The notes beneath the pieces were generated by a model. It was not told the origin of the DNA and made no database searches. It saw only the letters and a program-made list of their open reading frames with translations. The translations under genes were made by a program, and so were the position numbers. This document shows positions 8,247 through 17,435 of a stretch of DNA of 64,000 nt, piece after piece. Source of the stretch: Ochrobactrum vermis (GTDB taxonomy: Bacteria > Pseudomonadota > Alphaproteobacteria > Rhizobiales > Rhizobiaceae); NCBI RefSeq assembly GCF_002975205.1, contig NZ_PCOC01000002.1, positions 310,001 to 374,000 of the forward strand, written 5' to 3'. Each line of letters starts with the position of its first letter. Position 1 is the stretch's first letter.

Positions 8247-10754
8247 TCAGCTTGGGACCTTGAAGGTCTTGAGCCGCAGCGCGTTGCCGAGCACGAAGAC
8301 GCTCGACAGGGCCATGGCGCCGGCGGCGAAGACCGGCGACAGCAGGACGCCGTAAGCCGGATAGAGCAGACCCGCGGCAACCGGGATCAGAGCCGTGTTG
8401 TAGGCGAAAGCCCAAAACAGATTCTGCCGGATGTTGCCGATCGTCGCCTTGGACAGTGCGATCGCGTTCGGCACGCCTTGCAGGCTGCCCGACATCAGGA
8501 CGACGTCGGCCGCCTCGATGGCAATGTCCGTGCCTGTGCCGATGGCAAGACCCACATCCGCTGCGGCCAGTGCCGGAGCGTCGTTGATGCCGTCGCCGAC
8601 GAAGGCGACCTTGCCGTGCTCGGCCTTGAGGCGGCGAACAGCATCGACCTTGCCGTCCGGCAGCACTTCCGCCACCACCTCGTCGATCCCCAGCCGCGCC
8701 GCGATGGCCTTGGCCGTGCGCTTGTTGTCGCCGGTGATCATCGCGACTTTGAGGCCGAGATCGTGCAGCGCCTTGATCGCAGCAGGTGTCGTCTCCTTGA
8801 TCGGGTCGGCCACGGCGATGATCGCCGCAAGCCTGCCGTCGATCGCAGCATAGAGGGGCGACTTGCCCTCGTTGCCGAGACGTTCGGCGACCTTGGAGGA
8901 GGCTGTTACGTCATGACCAAGCTCTACCATGTAGCGGTCTGCGCCGATCTCGACACGCTTGCCGTCGACCATGGCCTTGACACCGAAGCCGGTCACCGAG
9001 TTGAAGTCCGATACGGCGGGCAAGGGGATGTTCTCCTCTGCCACAGCGTCCACAATCGCACGGGCGATCGGATGTTCCGACTTAGCCTCGACAGCCGCGA
9101 CAAGGCTGAGCACGTTTGCCCGTTCAAATCCGGCGGCCAGTTCCAGGTCGGTCAGGGCCGGTTTGCCTTCGGTCAGCGTGCCCGTCTTGTCGACCGCGAC
9201 GACTTTGGCGTCCTTGAGCAGTTGCAATGCTTCACCCTTGCGGAAGAGCACCCCCAGTTCGGCCCCGCGACCGGTGCCTACCATGATCGAAGTCGGTGTC
9301 GCCAGACCCATGGCGCACGGGCAGGCGATGATCAGGACGGCCACGGCATTGACCAGCGCGAAGGTCAGCGCAGGCGATGGTCCGAAATAGTACCAGGCGG
9401 CGAAGGTGAGGGCGGCCACGGCGAAGACCGCCGGTACGAACCACATCGTCACCTTGTCCACGATTGCCTGGATCGGCAGCTTGGAACCCTGCGCTTCCTC
9501 GACCATGCGGATGATCTGCGACAGCACCGTATTCCCACCGACTGCCGTCGCACGGATTGCGAAGGCGCCCTTCTGGTTCACCGTTCCGGCTACGACCTCG
9601 CTGCCGCTCGTCTTGGAAACCGGGATCGGTTCGCCGGTGATCATCGATTCGTCGACATAGCTTTCGCCCTCGACGACTTCGCCATCCACCGGGATGCGCT
9701 TGCCGGGACGAACTTCGACGATGTCGCCCGACAGCACGGAGTCGATCGGCAGCTCGACCGTCTTGCCGTCCCTGCGAACGCGCGCCATCTTGGCCTGAAG
9801 GCCGACCAGGCGCTTGATCGCCTCGGACGTGCGTCCCTTGGCGCGGGCCTCGAGCAGCCGGCCAAGCAGGATCAGCGTTACGATGACCGCAGCCGCCTCA
9901 AAATAGATGTTCACTGTTCCGGCAGGCAGGAAACCGGGTGCGAACGTCGCCACCAGCGAATAGCCGTAAGCGGCGAGCGAACCGACGGCGACGAGCGAGT
10001 TCATGTCGGGAGCCAGGCGCCACAGGGCGGGCAGCCCCTTGTCGTAGAAGCGGATGCCCGACACGAACAGCACCAGCGTCGTCAGCACGAACTGGAGGTA
10101 CCAACTGTTGTGCATGCCGATGGTGGCGGCAATCAGATCATGCGCACCCGGAATGATATGCGACCCCATCTCCAGAATGAAGACCGGCGCCGTCAGCACC
10201 GCCGCGATAGTGAAGTCGCGGGTCAGTTCGCGGCGTTCGGCTTCCTTCTTCTCGGCGCGACCATCCGTCTCGGCCTGGCTGACCCCGGTTGCTGCCGCGA
10301 TCACCCTGGCGTCATAGCCCGCGTTTTCGATTGCCGCTACAACGGCGGCCGCATCGGCAGTGCCCTGGACAGTGGCCTTCTCAGTCGCGAGGTTGACGAC
10401 GGCGTTGGTGACGCCGGGTACGGCCTTGAGGGCCTTTTCGACCCGTCCGACGCAGGAGGCGCAGGTCATGCCTTCGATCGCGACCTCAAGCGAGGCTGAC
10501 GCCGGCGTGGAGAAGCTTGCCGAAACCGTATAGCCGACATCCTCCACGGCCTTGATAAGTGTCGCACGATTGACCGGAGCGTTGGTGGTGATGCTTGCAT
10601 TTTCGGTCGCCAGATTGACGACCGCGCCGGCAACGCCGGGCACAGCTTTGAGGGCTCTTTCAACACGGCCGACGCAGGACGCGCAGGTCATACCCTCGAT
10701 GGGCAGGGAAATTGCTGCGTTCATCATCTCCGCAGCTCGAACAGGGGCATTCAT
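8247..10754 (-). CDS. copA: copper-exporting P1B-type ATPase CopA
   Basis: 835 residues from ATG 10754, chosen for the AGGAAG site just upstream; longer starts would cover the promoter. Two N-terminal heavy-metal domains each have GMTCASC (about residues 21-27 and 92-98). Membrane helices follow, with CPC in [12 protein letters not shown] near 476, the phosphorylation loop [11 protein letters not shown] near 520, and the hinge [10 protein letters not shown]. It exports Cu+ from cytoplasm to periplasm at the cost of ATP. No damage is seen. The promoter at 10802-10825 is CueR-type. The gene diverges from the copper chaperone at 10917 and is followed by cueR. Confidence 0.95.
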   Translation of the reverse strand: MNAPVRAAEMMNAAISLPIEGMTCASCVGRVERALKAVPGVAGAVVNLATENASITTNAPVNRATLIKAVEDVGYTVSASFSTPASASLEVAIEGMTCASCVGRVEKALKAVPGVTNAVVNLATEKATVQGTADAAAVVAAIENAGYDARVIAAATGVSQAETDGRAEKKEAERRELTRDFTIAAVLTAPVFILEMGSHIIPGAHDLIAATIGMHNSWYLQFVLTTLVLFVSGIRFYDKGLPALWRLAPDMNSLVAVGSLAAYGYSLVATFAPGFLPAGTVNIYFEAAAVIVTLILLGRLLEARAKGRTSEAIKRLVGLQAKMARVRRDGKTVELPIDSVLSGDIVEVRPGKRIPVDGEVVEGESYVDESMITGEPIPVSKTSGSEVVAGTVNQKGAFAIRATAVGGNTVLSQIIRMVEEAQGSKLPIQAIVDKVTMWFVPAVFAVAALTFAAWYYFGPSPALTFALVNAVAVLIIACPCAMGLATPTSIMVGTGRGAELGVLFRKGEALQLLKDAKVVAVDKTGTLTEGKPALTDLELAAGFERANVLSLVAAVEAKSEHPIARAIVDAVAEENIPLPAVSDFNSVTGFGVKAMVDGKRVEIGADRYMVELGHDVTASSKVAERLGNEGKSPLYAAIDGRLAAIIAVADPIKETTPAAIKALHDLGLKVAMITGDNKRTAKAIAARLGIDEVVAEVLPDGKVDAVRRLKAEHGKVAFVGDGINDAPALAAADVGLAIGTGTDIAIEAADVVLMSGSLQGVPNAIALSKATIGNIRQNLFWAFAYNTALIPVAAGLLYPAYGVLLSPVFAAGAMALSSVFVLGNALRLKTFKVPS

Positions 10755-10801
10755 CGCCGCTTCCTTTCTCGTTCCGAAATTCAGGTTCGGACGAAAAATG
10801 C

Positions 10802-10825
10802 GGCTTCCAACGATGAGAAGGTCAA
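10802..10825 (-). promoter_or_regulatory. CueR-type promoter of copA
   Basis: Read on the minus strand it begins TTGACCTTCTC and ends CGTTGGAAGCC: a -35 box followed by the CCTT...GGAAG half-sites that MerR-family copper activators bind in an overlong spacer. It lies 48 bases before the copA start. Confidence 0.85.
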
Positions 10826-10851
10826 TAGCGAAGTTTTCTTTTTCTTGACCC

Positions 10852-10875
10852 TTGACCTTACCATCGTTGGAAACC
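10852..10875 (+). promoter_or_regulatory. CueR-type promoter of the chaperone/DUF305/oxidase operon
   Basis: It begins TTGACCTTACC and ends CGTTGGAAACC, with the same 24-base layout as the copA site on the other strand 26 bases away. It serves the gene starting at 10917. Confidence 0.85.
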
Positions 10876-10916
10876 CCACCTTCAGTGTCGTGAGACCCAA
10901 ACCAAGGAGAATTCTC

Positions 10917-11111
10917 ATGGAACTCAAAATCGAAGGCATGACCTGCGGTGGCTGCGCCAAGTCCGTCACTATGGCGATACAATCGGTGGATCCCGATGCC
11001 AAGGTCGAGACAAATCCGGCAGTGCGTGCGGTCAAGATCGAAACGACCGCAACGCTGGTCGCCATCTTGCAGGTTCTCGACGAAGCCGGCTACCCGGCGG
11101 CTTCGGCCTGA
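10917..11111 (+). CDS. copZ: copper chaperone, heavy-metal-associated domain (CopZ-like)
   Basis: 64 residues from ATG 10917, eight bases after AAGGAGA. This is a single HMA domain with the metal loop GMTCGGC at residues 7-13. It would carry Cu+ in the cytoplasm and hand it to CopA, whose HMA domains have the same fold. A second, closely similar chaperone lies at 29062-29271. It is first in a plus-strand unit with a DUF305 protein 14 bases later and a multicopper oxidase, controlled by a CueR-type promoter. Confidence 0.88.
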   Translation: MELKIEGMTCGGCAKSVTMAIQSVDPDAKVETNPAVRAVKIETTATLVAILQVLDEAGYPAASA

Positions 11112-11125
11112 CCGGGGGCGAGATC

Positions 11126-11518
11126 ATGAACAAGCTCACTCCGATCTTTATAGCGGGTGCGCTCGCCATCAGCGCGGGTCTGGCCGTCGCACAAAGCCAG
11201 ATGAACAAGGACAACACTATGCAAGGTCACAAGATGTCGGGTCACTCCATGCCCGCCTCAGACAACCCCTCCACGAAGGCTTACGTTGAAGCCAACGATC
11301 GGATGCACAAGGACATGGCGGTCGAATTTACGGGCGAGGCCGATATCGACTTCATGCGCGGCATGATCCCCCACCATCAGGGAGCGATCGACATGGCGAA
11401 CGTCGTGATCGAGTACGGTAAGGACCCGGAAGTCCGCAAGCTTGCTGAAGAGGTGATCAAGGCTCAGGAGACCGAGATCGCCATGATGAAGAAGTGGCTC
11501 GCCGCCCGCGGCAAATAG
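11126..11518 (+). CDS. periplasmic DUF305 protein (CopM-like)
   Basis: 130 residues with a clear signal peptide (cleavage after GLAVAQ), then a Met/His-rich segment ([17 protein letters not shown]) suited to binding copper. The DUF305 helical core follows, with its hallmark [15 protein letters not shown] and a later EIAMMKKWL. Some DUF305 members, such as CopM, bind periplasmic copper; that function is carried over by family. It lies 14 bases after the chaperone and ahead of the multicopper oxidase. A second DUF305 protein, membrane-anchored, is at 31013-31510. Confidence 0.85.
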   Translation: MNKLTPIFIAGALAISAGLAVAQSQMNKDNTMQGHKMSGHSMPASDNPSTKAYVEANDRMHKDMAVEFTGEADIDFMRGMIPHHQGAIDMANVVIEYGKDPEVRKLAEEVIKAQETEIAMMKKWLAARGK

Positions 11519-11625
11519 CAACCGGAGGGCGGCTCCCAGAAGCCGCCTTTGCAAACAAAAAGAAATCAAGACATCGACGAGCGGCTTGGCCGTTGACTGT
11601 CAAACGACCGAGAGGAAGAAGATCC

Positions 11626-13197
11626 ATGCATCGGCGGACTTTTCTGGCGAGCCTTACGGGCCTCGTCGTTGCCGGGCCTGCGGCAGCCCAGATGGAGCAC
11701 GATATGGGCGGCATGAGCGGCCACGGCAATCACAGCATGCCCACGGCGGGCACCAACCCCGTTTTGCCGGAAGGGCAGTTGCTCAGGGAGTTGCCACGCC
11801 TGTCCAGCCAGTCGGCCGTGCCCGGCGTATTCAAAGCAAAGCTGGCAGCGGAACCGGGTGTGGTGCGGTTCGTCGAAGGGCTCGATACGCCTGTGCTTCT
11901 ATATAACGGCACCAATCCCGTGATCGAGGCAAGTGAGGGCGACAAGGTTGAGATCAGCTTCAAGAACGGGATTCCAGGCGAACCCACGACGATCCATTGG
12001 CATGGCATGCCAGTGCCGGCCGACCAAGATGGCAATCCGAGCGACCCCGTAGCCTCGGGTGGCGAGCGCAACTATGCGTTCGAACTGCCGGAAGGCAGTG
12101 CGGCATCTTACTGGTTTCATCCCCATCCCCATGGTTTGACCGCCGAGCAGGTCTATCGCGGGCTAGCCGGTATCTTTCTGGTCAAACCGAAAGACGATCC
12201 CATCCCGCCGGAATATGGCGACACTATCCTCATGCTCACTGATCTCAGGATCGGCGCCGACGGGACGATGCCGGAAAGCACGATGACCGATCTTATGAAT
12301 GGCCGCGTCGGCGATCATGTGCTCGTCAATGGACAGAAGAACCCGGCGATGGCCGCCGCTCTTGGCGAAAAACGCCGCATACGTCTCGTCAACGCGACGA
12401 ATGCGCGGTTCCTGCGGCTCAAATTCGAGAATGCCAGCATGACCGTTGTCGGAACGGACGGTGGCCTGATCGAAGCGCCTGTCGCCGTCGACGAGTTGCT
12501 GTTCACGCCGGCCGAACGCGTTGAACTGATTGTTTCCTTCGACAAGCCGGGAGCGGCCAAGCTCGTTACGCTCGAATATGAGCGCGGTTGGATGGGACCA
12601 GGCAAGCCGAACGAGGCCGGCATGATCCTGCTGACGGCAAACGTCTCAGAAAAGGCGCTGGCTGCGATGCCGCCCTTGCCGGCAAAGCTACGCTCCATCG
12701 AATCTCTTGGGAATCCGGTTGTCACGCGCCGGTTTGTGCTGACGGAAACGATGGGCGGAATGGACCATGGCAGCATATCGATGCAGGGCATGGATCATGG
12801 CAATATGACGATGAACGGCATGGATCACTCCAACATGTCCATGTCTTCCGGCAGCATGGAGATCAAGTTCCTGATCAACGGCGCCAGCTTCGACATGAAC
12901 CGCATAGACGAAGTCTCGAAAGTCGGACAAGTCGAGCTTTGGGAGGTCGTCAACGCGGCGGATATGGATCATCCGTTCCATGTACATGGTACGCAGTTTC
13001 AGATCGCAGAGCACGAGAAGGACGGGAAGGTCACCACGCCACCCTATCGCGCGTGGAAGGATACCGTGAACATCGTGGCCGGCGAGACGGTCCGGATACT
13101 GCTGCGCCAGGATCTGCCGGGGCCGCGCATGTATCATTGCCACATCCTCGAGCACGAACAGCTCGGCATGATGGGTACGGTCGACGTTCAAGCCTAG
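11626..13197 (+). CDS. multicopper oxidase, Tat-exported (CueO/CopA type)
   Basis: 523 residues from ATG 11626, chosen because it begins a twin-arginine signal (MHRRTFLASLTGLV) and follows GAGGAAGAAG. Copper ligands are visible in HWHGM near 124, FHPHPHG near 165, HPFHVHGTQF, and MYHCHILEHEQLGMM near 504. A methionine-rich insert (MGGMDHG, MQGMDHGNM, MNGMDHSNM; about 376-411) is the place where CueO-like oxidases take extra Cu+. It oxidises toxic Cu+ to Cu2+ in the periplasm. It is third in the unit headed by the chaperone, after a 107-base gap, and is followed by a strong hairpin. Confidence 0.93.
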   Translation: MHRRTFLASLTGLVVAGPAAAQMEHDMGGMSGHGNHSMPTAGTNPVLPEGQLLRELPRLSSQSAVPGVFKAKLAAEPGVVRFVEGLDTPVLLYNGTNPVIEASEGDKVEISFKNGIPGEPTTIHWHGMPVPADQDGNPSDPVASGGERNYAFELPEGSAASYWFHPHPHGLTAEQVYRGLAGIFLVKPKDDPIPPEYGDTILMLTDLRIGADGTMPESTMTDLMNGRVGDHVLVNGQKNPAMAAALGEKRRIRLVNATNARFLRLKFENASMTVVGTDGGLIEAPVAVDELLFTPAERVELIVSFDKPGAAKLVTLEYERGWMGPGKPNEAGMILLTANVSEKALAAMPPLPAKLRSIESLGNPVVTRRFVLTETMGGMDHGSISMQGMDHGNMTMNGMDHSNMSMSSGSMEIKFLINGASFDMNRIDEVSKVGQVELWEVVNAADMDHPFHVHGTQFQIAEHEKDGKVTTPPYRAWKDTVNIVAGETVRILLRQDLPGPRMYHCHILEHEQLGMMGTVDVQA

Positions 13198-13221
13198 TGT
13201 GGTCCAGCGAATGAAACGAAA

Positions 13222-13249
13222 GCCCGCCGCGAAGATGTTCGCGGCGGGC
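13222..13249 (+). terminator. rho-independent-type hairpin after the multicopper oxidase
   Basis: Perfect 12-base stem GCCCGCCGCGAA / TTCGCGGCGGGC with loop GATG, 25 bases after the oxidase stop. It is followed by CCTTTGCC, a weak T-tract, so termination may be partial or bidirectional. 13250-13366 shows no gene. Confidence 0.8.
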
Positions 13250-13366
13250 CCTTTGCCACTGTAGACCGACGGGACCTCATCGTGGCGGTGGCGACGCACG
13301 CGGGAATCGGTCGCCTGTCACCGAGATGTAGAATCGCCCACAGCGAGCACGAGCGGGACAGAGCCA

Positions 13367-13513
13367 TCACGAGGAAATGGCGGCTGTGCCTCTTCTTCGC
13401 GGGCGGCGTGGCATGAAAATGCCGCCGATGCTTCGGCGGATGGCTCCCGGCTGGCCAGGGCAGGGAGCAGGCTTGATCTCGGACTTCTTTTTGGCCTTTG
13501 CAGCGGCGCTCAC
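13367..13513 (-). CDS. possible 48-aa basic protein coupled to marR
   Basis: GTG 13513 overlaps the stop of the reconstructed marR frame (TGA inside GTGAGC), so translation could be coupled. The 48 residues are rich in Lys/Arg/Pro (AAAKAKKKSEIKPAPCPGQPG, then PRRPRR) and resemble no family I know. Because marR itself is broken, this frame may not be translated. Confidence 0.25.
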   Translation of the reverse strand: MSAAAKAKKKSEIKPAPCPGQPGAIRRSIGGIFMPRRPRRRGTAAISS

Positions 13514-14011
13514 TTCAGGCAGCCTTCTCGGAGTGGGTCTGTTCGATCGGCCGGTACTTGTCCCGTGGCTGGGAAGTCGCTGTCGGACAGATTGGAGCAT
13601 ATCCTTTTCAGCGAATTGAAGATCGCGCGGCACTCGTCCGGGGATAGACCCGTCAGCGCCAGTTCGAACGTCGGCTGCGCTCGCCCGCATCTCTTCGAAG
13701 ATCAGGCGGCTGCGTTCGGTCAGGACGATCTGCCGCACGCGCCGATCGTTCTCGTCGAGGCGGCGTTCGATCAAGCCGCCGTCGACCAGACGGTCGATGA
13801 GGCGCTAGACGCTGATCGGCTCGATCTCCAGCAGTTCGGCGAGCTTGGCCTGGGTCATGCCTTCCTCCTTGAACACGCGCACCAGCAGGCGCTACTGCGC
13901 CGACGACAGCCCGTAGCCGCTTGCGCGCTGCTCCAAGTGCCACCGTATCAGGCGCGAGGCATGGTGCAGCAGGAAGCCGAGGCGGTCCCTCTCGCCGTTG
14001 GGCAGCGTCAT
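13510..14011 (-). pseudogene. MarR-family regulator, broken by two stops and a frameshift
   Basis: ATG 14011 overlaps the ferredoxin reductase stop (ATGA). The reading is MTLPNGERDRLGFLLHHASR, a MarR start. After GLSSAQ comes TAG where the family has tryptophan (SSAQWRLL). Another TAG follows EPISV before RLIDRLVDGGLIERR in the winged helix. Near 13670 the frame shifts after SAADV; the last part (FELALTGLSPDECRAIF) lies in the neighbouring frame and ends at 13510. The fold is otherwise readable from end to end. Members of this family repress neighbouring redox or drug genes, so its loss would free the reductase/glutaredoxin operon of one control. Confidence 0.8.
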
Positions 14012-15039
14012 TCGACCGGCACCGGCGCCGGCAGCTTTTCCGGGGTAAAGAACACGTCGGCGTGTATGTCCTCCCGGCGCAGTCCGCGCGCAAAAGTCAC
14101 CTCCATTGCTGCGTCCACCATCAGCGGTGGGCCGGCAACATAGGCCTTCCAGCCGTCAAGATCAGAAATATCCTCCGCCACGAACTGGGTCACGAAACCG
14201 CTTCGATACTGCGCGGACTGCGCCTCGGACAGCACGGGCGCGAAGGTGAGATTGGGATGCCGCTTGGCGAGAGTCTGGAAATGCTCGACGAGGTAGAGAT
14301 CGCGCTGGGCTCGGACGCCGAAGTAAACATGAATTGGCTGCTTCATGCCGTGAGCAAGGGCCGTTTCCACAATTGACTTGATCGGCGCCAGCCCGGAGCC
14401 GCCGGCGATGCACAGGATCGGGCCGGAATGATGCTGGCGCAGATAGGAAGAGCCCAGCGGAAATTCCAGCGTAACCTTGTCGCCGGGCCTCAGCGCGCCG
14501 TGCACATGCTCCGACGTGACGCCACCCGGAACGCGGCGAACGTGAAATTCAAGGCTGTCATCTCCGTGACGACTGGCCATGGAGTAGCTGCGCGCCGGTG
14601 CGCCATCGAAACCGATCTGCGCGTATTGCCCGGGGGTGAACAGCAAAGAGGAACCGTCCGCAGGCGCAATCCGCACCAGCTTGATATCGTGCGTGAGATC
14701 GTCGAGGCCGGTCACGACAGCATCCAGACGTCGTGGAGGCTCGACGGCGTCGTCTTCGTCGCTGCCGAGCCACGCGACGGCGGCATTGGTTTGCGGTACA
14801 GCCCGGCATGCGAGGATCAGACCGCCGGTCTTCTCTTCATCGGTGAGGGCGAAGCGCGAATGCTGGAGCAGCTCGACCTCGCCCTCGATCAGGCGTGACT
14901 TGCAGGAACCGCAGCGGCCGGATCGGCACCCGTGGGGATAGGAAATGCCCGCGGCAAGCGCGGCGTCGAGGATCGTTTGCCCTTCCTGGACATCCAGAGT
15001 ACGCCGTGCCTGCCGGATATCAACGGATCTTGCTGTCAT
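14008..15039 (-). CDS. 2Fe-2S ferredoxin/FAD oxidoreductase (dioxygenase-reductase type)
   Basis: 343 residues. The N-terminal plant-type ferredoxin domain has cysteines in GCRSGRCGSCKSR plus a fourth near residue 80 (LACRA). It is followed by an FAD domain (RSYSMAS) and an NAD(P) domain (GGSGLAPIKS, then YVAGPPLMVD). Such proteins move electrons from NAD(P)H to a partner oxygenase or thiol/metal centre. No oxygenase lies nearby; the neighbour is a glutaredoxin whose stop lies nine bases upstream. The operon promoter is CueR-type, so it may supply reducing power under copper stress. That role is inference. Confidence 0.85.
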   Translation of the reverse strand: MTARSVDIRQARRTLDVQEGQTILDAALAAGISYPHGCRSGRCGSCKSRLIEGEVELLQHSRFALTDEEKTGGLILACRAVPQTNAAVAWLGSDEDDAVEPPRRLDAVVTGLDDLTHDIKLVRIAPADGSSLLFTPGQYAQIGFDGAPARSYSMASRHGDDSLEFHVRRVPGGVTSEHVHGALRPGDKVTLEFPLGSSYLRQHHSGPILCIAGGSGLAPIKSIVETALAHGMKQPIHVYFGVRAQRDLYLVEHFQTLAKRHPNLTFAPVLSEAQSAQYRSGFVTQFVAEDISDLDGWKAYVAGPPLMVDAAMEVTFARGLRREDIHADVFFTPEKLPAPVPVE

Positions 15040-15048
15040 ATCCGCTCC

Positions 15049-15315
15049 TCACATGCCCTGTGCCAGTCCGAGCGCCTTGGTCAGGCCCGGCTTCTGGCTC
15101 GGGAACGTTCCGTAGAAGACTTCGGAACCGACGATGGTGATAGGTGCTACCCGGACGCCAGTGCGGGCCTTTGCCTCCTCGGCGGTCCAGGGGTCGGTGA
15201 GGTCGCGTTCCTCGTAGGCGAGTCCGTGCTGGTTGAGCCAACGCTTGAGCGCGTGACAGTCCGGACAGGTCGGGGTTGTGTAGATGAGTATGTGCTTTTC
15301 GTTGGCTACTGTCAT
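15049..15315 (-). CDS. glutaredoxin-like protein
   Basis: 88 residues from ATG 15315, chosen for the AGAAAGGCAAG upstream; the frame is open further up. The thioredoxin-fold start is ILIYTTPTCPDCHALKRWLN with CPDC as active site, then VRVAPITIVGSEVFYG, the cis-proline and substrate loop of glutaredoxins. It is first gene of a minus-strand operon with the ferredoxin reductase (nine bases apart) and a broken marR. It likely repairs thiols or buffers copper in the cytoplasm. A truncated near-copy follows cueR at 7393-7524. Confidence 0.85.
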   Translation of the reverse strand: MTVANEKHILIYTTPTCPDCHALKRWLNQHGLAYEERDLTDPWTAEEAKARTGVRVAPITIVGSEVFYGTFPSQKPGLTKALGLAQGM

Positions 15316-15402
15316 GGTCTTGCCTTTCTCTGAATTCGACCAGGTTGCCCTGCCGACCGCCGTCAAAGGGCGGCCGGATAGAGCAGGTTGTCCTCAACGT
15401 GC

Positions 15403-15426
15403 GGCTTCCAACGCTTGTAAGGTCAA
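15403..15426 (-). promoter_or_regulatory. CueR-type promoter of the glutaredoxin/reductase operon
   Basis: Minus-strand reading begins TTGACCTTACA and ends CGTTGGAAGCC, 24 bases, matching the copA site except in the centre. It lies 87 bases before the glutaredoxin start. Confidence 0.8.
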
Positions 15427-15443
15427 GGCCTTCCTTGCGCGGA

Positions 15444-15540
15444 AGGAGCATTTCGAGGCGTGAAGCAAAGCCGCCCACAAAAGCCCCGCGCCAGCGATCC
15501 TGTCGATCGTTACCGATCGCGTTGCGCATTATGATTGTTC
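15444..15540 (-). repeat. IS5-type transposase 5' scrap, copy 1 of a diverged repeat
   Basis: This stretch resembles 16793-16909: shared runs include TCGAGGCGTGAAG and GCGTTGCGCATT. On the minus strand both read MRNA..(N/A)DR.DRWRG, close to the MRNA-x-DRW opening of IS5/IS427 transposases. It is the only recognisable content of 15427-15812; the rest of that gap shows no gene. Confidence 0.5.
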
Positions 15541-15812
15541 AATCGCGGGGTGCGGACAGGAGCGTCGAGAGCGCTGACTTCTTCGCCGATCTGCGGCAAG
15601 CCGCATGACTCCGCACGTTGCCTCAAAGGGCCCGCTGTTTCGCCAGCGACGGGCGCACGACCTACCATGAGGGTTACAGGCCGCCCTTGAAACACCGAAA
15701 CGGATCGATGACGGCTGTCCTGTTTACACATGCTTTCCGAGAGGTCGACGTCCCAAAAAATATGTGTCCACATCGGCCACAAGGAACTATCGCATGATCG
15801 CAATTTACCCTC

Positions 15813-15836
15813 TTGACCTTACCATCGCTGCAAACC
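15813..15836 (+). promoter_or_regulatory. CueR-type promoter of the DUF1344 gene
   Basis: It begins TTGACCTTACC and ends CGCTGCAAACC. One base of the right half-site differs (GCAAA for GGAAA), so it may be weaker than the others. It lies 57 bases before the DUF1344 start. Confidence 0.7.
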
Positions 15837-15892
15837 CCACATCTGATGGCGCCATAGAGAAGCTACGGCAAGAGAAAATAGAGAGTAAGCAA

Positions 15893-16198
15893 ATGAAAAC
15901 TGTCCTCCAAAGCATTCTTCTTTCTTCTGTTATCGCGATCGGTTCTATTTCTACCGCAGCCGCATTTACCAGTACCGGCGTGATTGAACGGATCAGCCAT
16001 GGCGAGAACATCATCTTCGTCCGCAACGGCGATGCCTACCGGCTGCCAGACAACATCGACATCCGCGCTTTCCAGGTTGGGCAACGGGTCAATGTGCATT
16101 GGGATACCCAGAACCCTTCGAGAATTGAGGATGGCAGCAGAGACGTCCAAAGGCAGTTGGTGAACGCAAGAGGTATTGAGCAGCCGGCTCGAAACTAG
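15893..16198 (+). CDS. periplasmic DUF1344 protein
   Basis: 101 residues from ATG 15893. A signal peptide (SILLSSVIAIGSISTAAAF) is followed by a single compact domain: GVIERISHGENIIFVRNGDAYRL in two pieces, then VGQRVNVHWD. DUF1344 proteins are small periplasmic beta-strand proteins of Rhizobiales without known function. The CueR-type promoter directly upstream predicts copper induction. The gene stands alone and ends in a hairpin. No cysteines or methionine clusters suggest direct copper binding. Confidence 0.8.
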   Translation: MKTVLQSILLSSVIAIGSISTAAAFTSTGVIERISHGENIIFVRNGDAYRLPDNIDIRAFQVGQRVNVHWDTQNPSRIEDGSRDVQRQLVNARGIEQPARN

Positions 16199-16208
16199 AA
16201 GACAAATT

Positions 16209-16237
16209 GCGGCGGAGAACGAAATACTCTCCGCCGC
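16209..16237 (+). terminator. hairpin after the DUF1344 gene
   Basis: Perfect 10-base stem GCGGCGGAGA / TCTCCGCCGC with a 9-base loop, 11 bases after the stop, followed by TATTTCC. It probably terminates this single-gene unit. Confidence 0.75.
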
Positions 16238-16334
16238 TATTTCCGATCCAAATCGTCAACGTCTTAGCACCCGTCCTGGCCCGTATCCATCGCCTCCGCA
16301 CAAATGACCGGGGCAGTGAATCAGCTTAAGGTCG

Positions 16335-16909
16335 TCAGGTTAGATAGGCATCGTAGACAAATTTGAGCCGATATCTTGCGGCGGCGAGATTCACCATGCC
16401 AAGGAGCTGCTGGCCAGTTGGCCATGGGTGCCGATGGAGCGGTTGATCTCGAGATGGCCGAACACGCGTTCAATGCGGTCACGTTGCCTGTTGAGCAATC
16501 GGTCATGTTCGATTTTCACGCGTTGGTTTGACCGGTCGGCTATGATGGCCCCGATTGTCCGTTTGGCCAAATCGGCACGGATAGCGTCTGCATCGTAGCC
16601 CTTGTCCACAAGCAGGGTGGCCGGTTTACGCTCGGGCAGATCGATTAGGACGTCATACGCCCTTCAATCTGCCGCCTCACCACCCGTCTGGTGGACGGCG
16701 GTTGGTCGTCCGAGGGCATCAGCCGGGCAGTGGAGCTTACTGGTGAACCCGCCCCGCAAGCGCCTCGGCCCCAAACTGCCTCCCAAAGTGAGAAGGACAT
16801 CTCGAGGCGTGAAGAAAAAACACCCACAGATGCCCGAAATACTGGTGGTAGCGGCCGCGCCAACGATCCTATCGATCGGCAGCGACCGCGTTGCGCATTG
16901 TGATTGCTC
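16335..16909 (-). mobile_element. decayed IS5-family (IS427-like) transposase relic
   Basis: On the minus strand pieces of an IS5-type transposase can be read in order. The N-terminal scrap is MRNAVAADR, then a stop. A middle piece reads GGFTSKLHCPADALGRP. The best kept part is LVDKGYDADAIRADL, then HDRLLNRQRDRIERVFGHL with the catalytic glutamate region. Last comes LLGMVNLAAARY, ending at 16335. Several frame changes and a missing middle show it is dead. It separates the DUF1344 gene from the SmtB-type regulator. Together with the scrap at 15444-15540 it marks two old insertions of related elements. Confidence 0.75.
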
Positions 16910-17003
16910 GCTCTTCCGGTAGATTGGGTTAGACAATCAATGTGGACAGCACCTTGCCTTCAGCGCAGGCGGGCTCCGTCCCGAACACAGGTAAAATTTG
17001 TAA

Positions 17004-17399
17004 ATGACTGCTCGTAAGACGAAGTCAACGGTCGGGAAGCCGGATGAAGCTGCAATGCCCGCCGATGTAGACGCGGCCGGCCCCCTTCTGCACCATTCCT
17101 CGCTTTCGCAGAATGACGTCATGATCCTGGCGGAAACGTTTCGCCTGCTCGGCGACCCCTCACGGTTGAGGATCCTTCTGAGCTGTGTGCCGGGGCCGAT
17201 CTCGGTTGGCGACATCGCCGAACGGCTGGACCTGTCTCTGACCCTGGTCAGTCACCATCTGCGCCTGCTGCGCGGTGCGCGCCTCGTCAAAGGCGATCGT
17301 CAGGGCAAGCAGATATTCTACGAAATCGCCGACCATCACGTCAGCCACGTTCTCCAGGATATGGCCACGCACATCGCGGAGGATCATGCGGACGATTGA
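17004..17399 (+). CDS. ArsR/SmtB-family metal-sensing repressor (zinc-type site)
   Basis: 131 residues from ATG 17004. The winged helix is seen in FRLLGDPSRLRILLSC, ISVGDIAERLDLS, and LVSHHLRLLRGARLV. The C-terminal helix has D-H-H-V...T-H-I-A-E, which is exactly D-x-H-x10-H-x2-E, the alpha-5 zinc site known from SmtB/CzrA. The ELCVCDL arsenic motif is absent. A zinc-type (Zn/Co/Cd) sensor is therefore predicted. The gene lies 130 bases before a ZntA-like ATPase. A candidate operator lies between them and another before the CDF exporter at 29648. Confidence 0.88.
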   Translation: MTARKTKSTVGKPDEAAMPADVDAAGPLLHHSSLSQNDVMILAETFRLLGDPSRLRILLSCVPGPISVGDIAERLDLSLTLVSHHLRLLRGARLVKGDRQGKQIFYEIADHHVSHVLQDMATHIAEDHADD

Positions 17400-17435
17400 T
17401 CTGCCGGCACAAGAGAGTAACCCTCATACTTATAT

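Noticed and set aside
8478..10499. 673-codon open frame on the plus strand
   Set aside because: It is the antisense shadow of copA, whose motifs and promoter are unambiguous; high G+C keeps the opposite strand free of stops.
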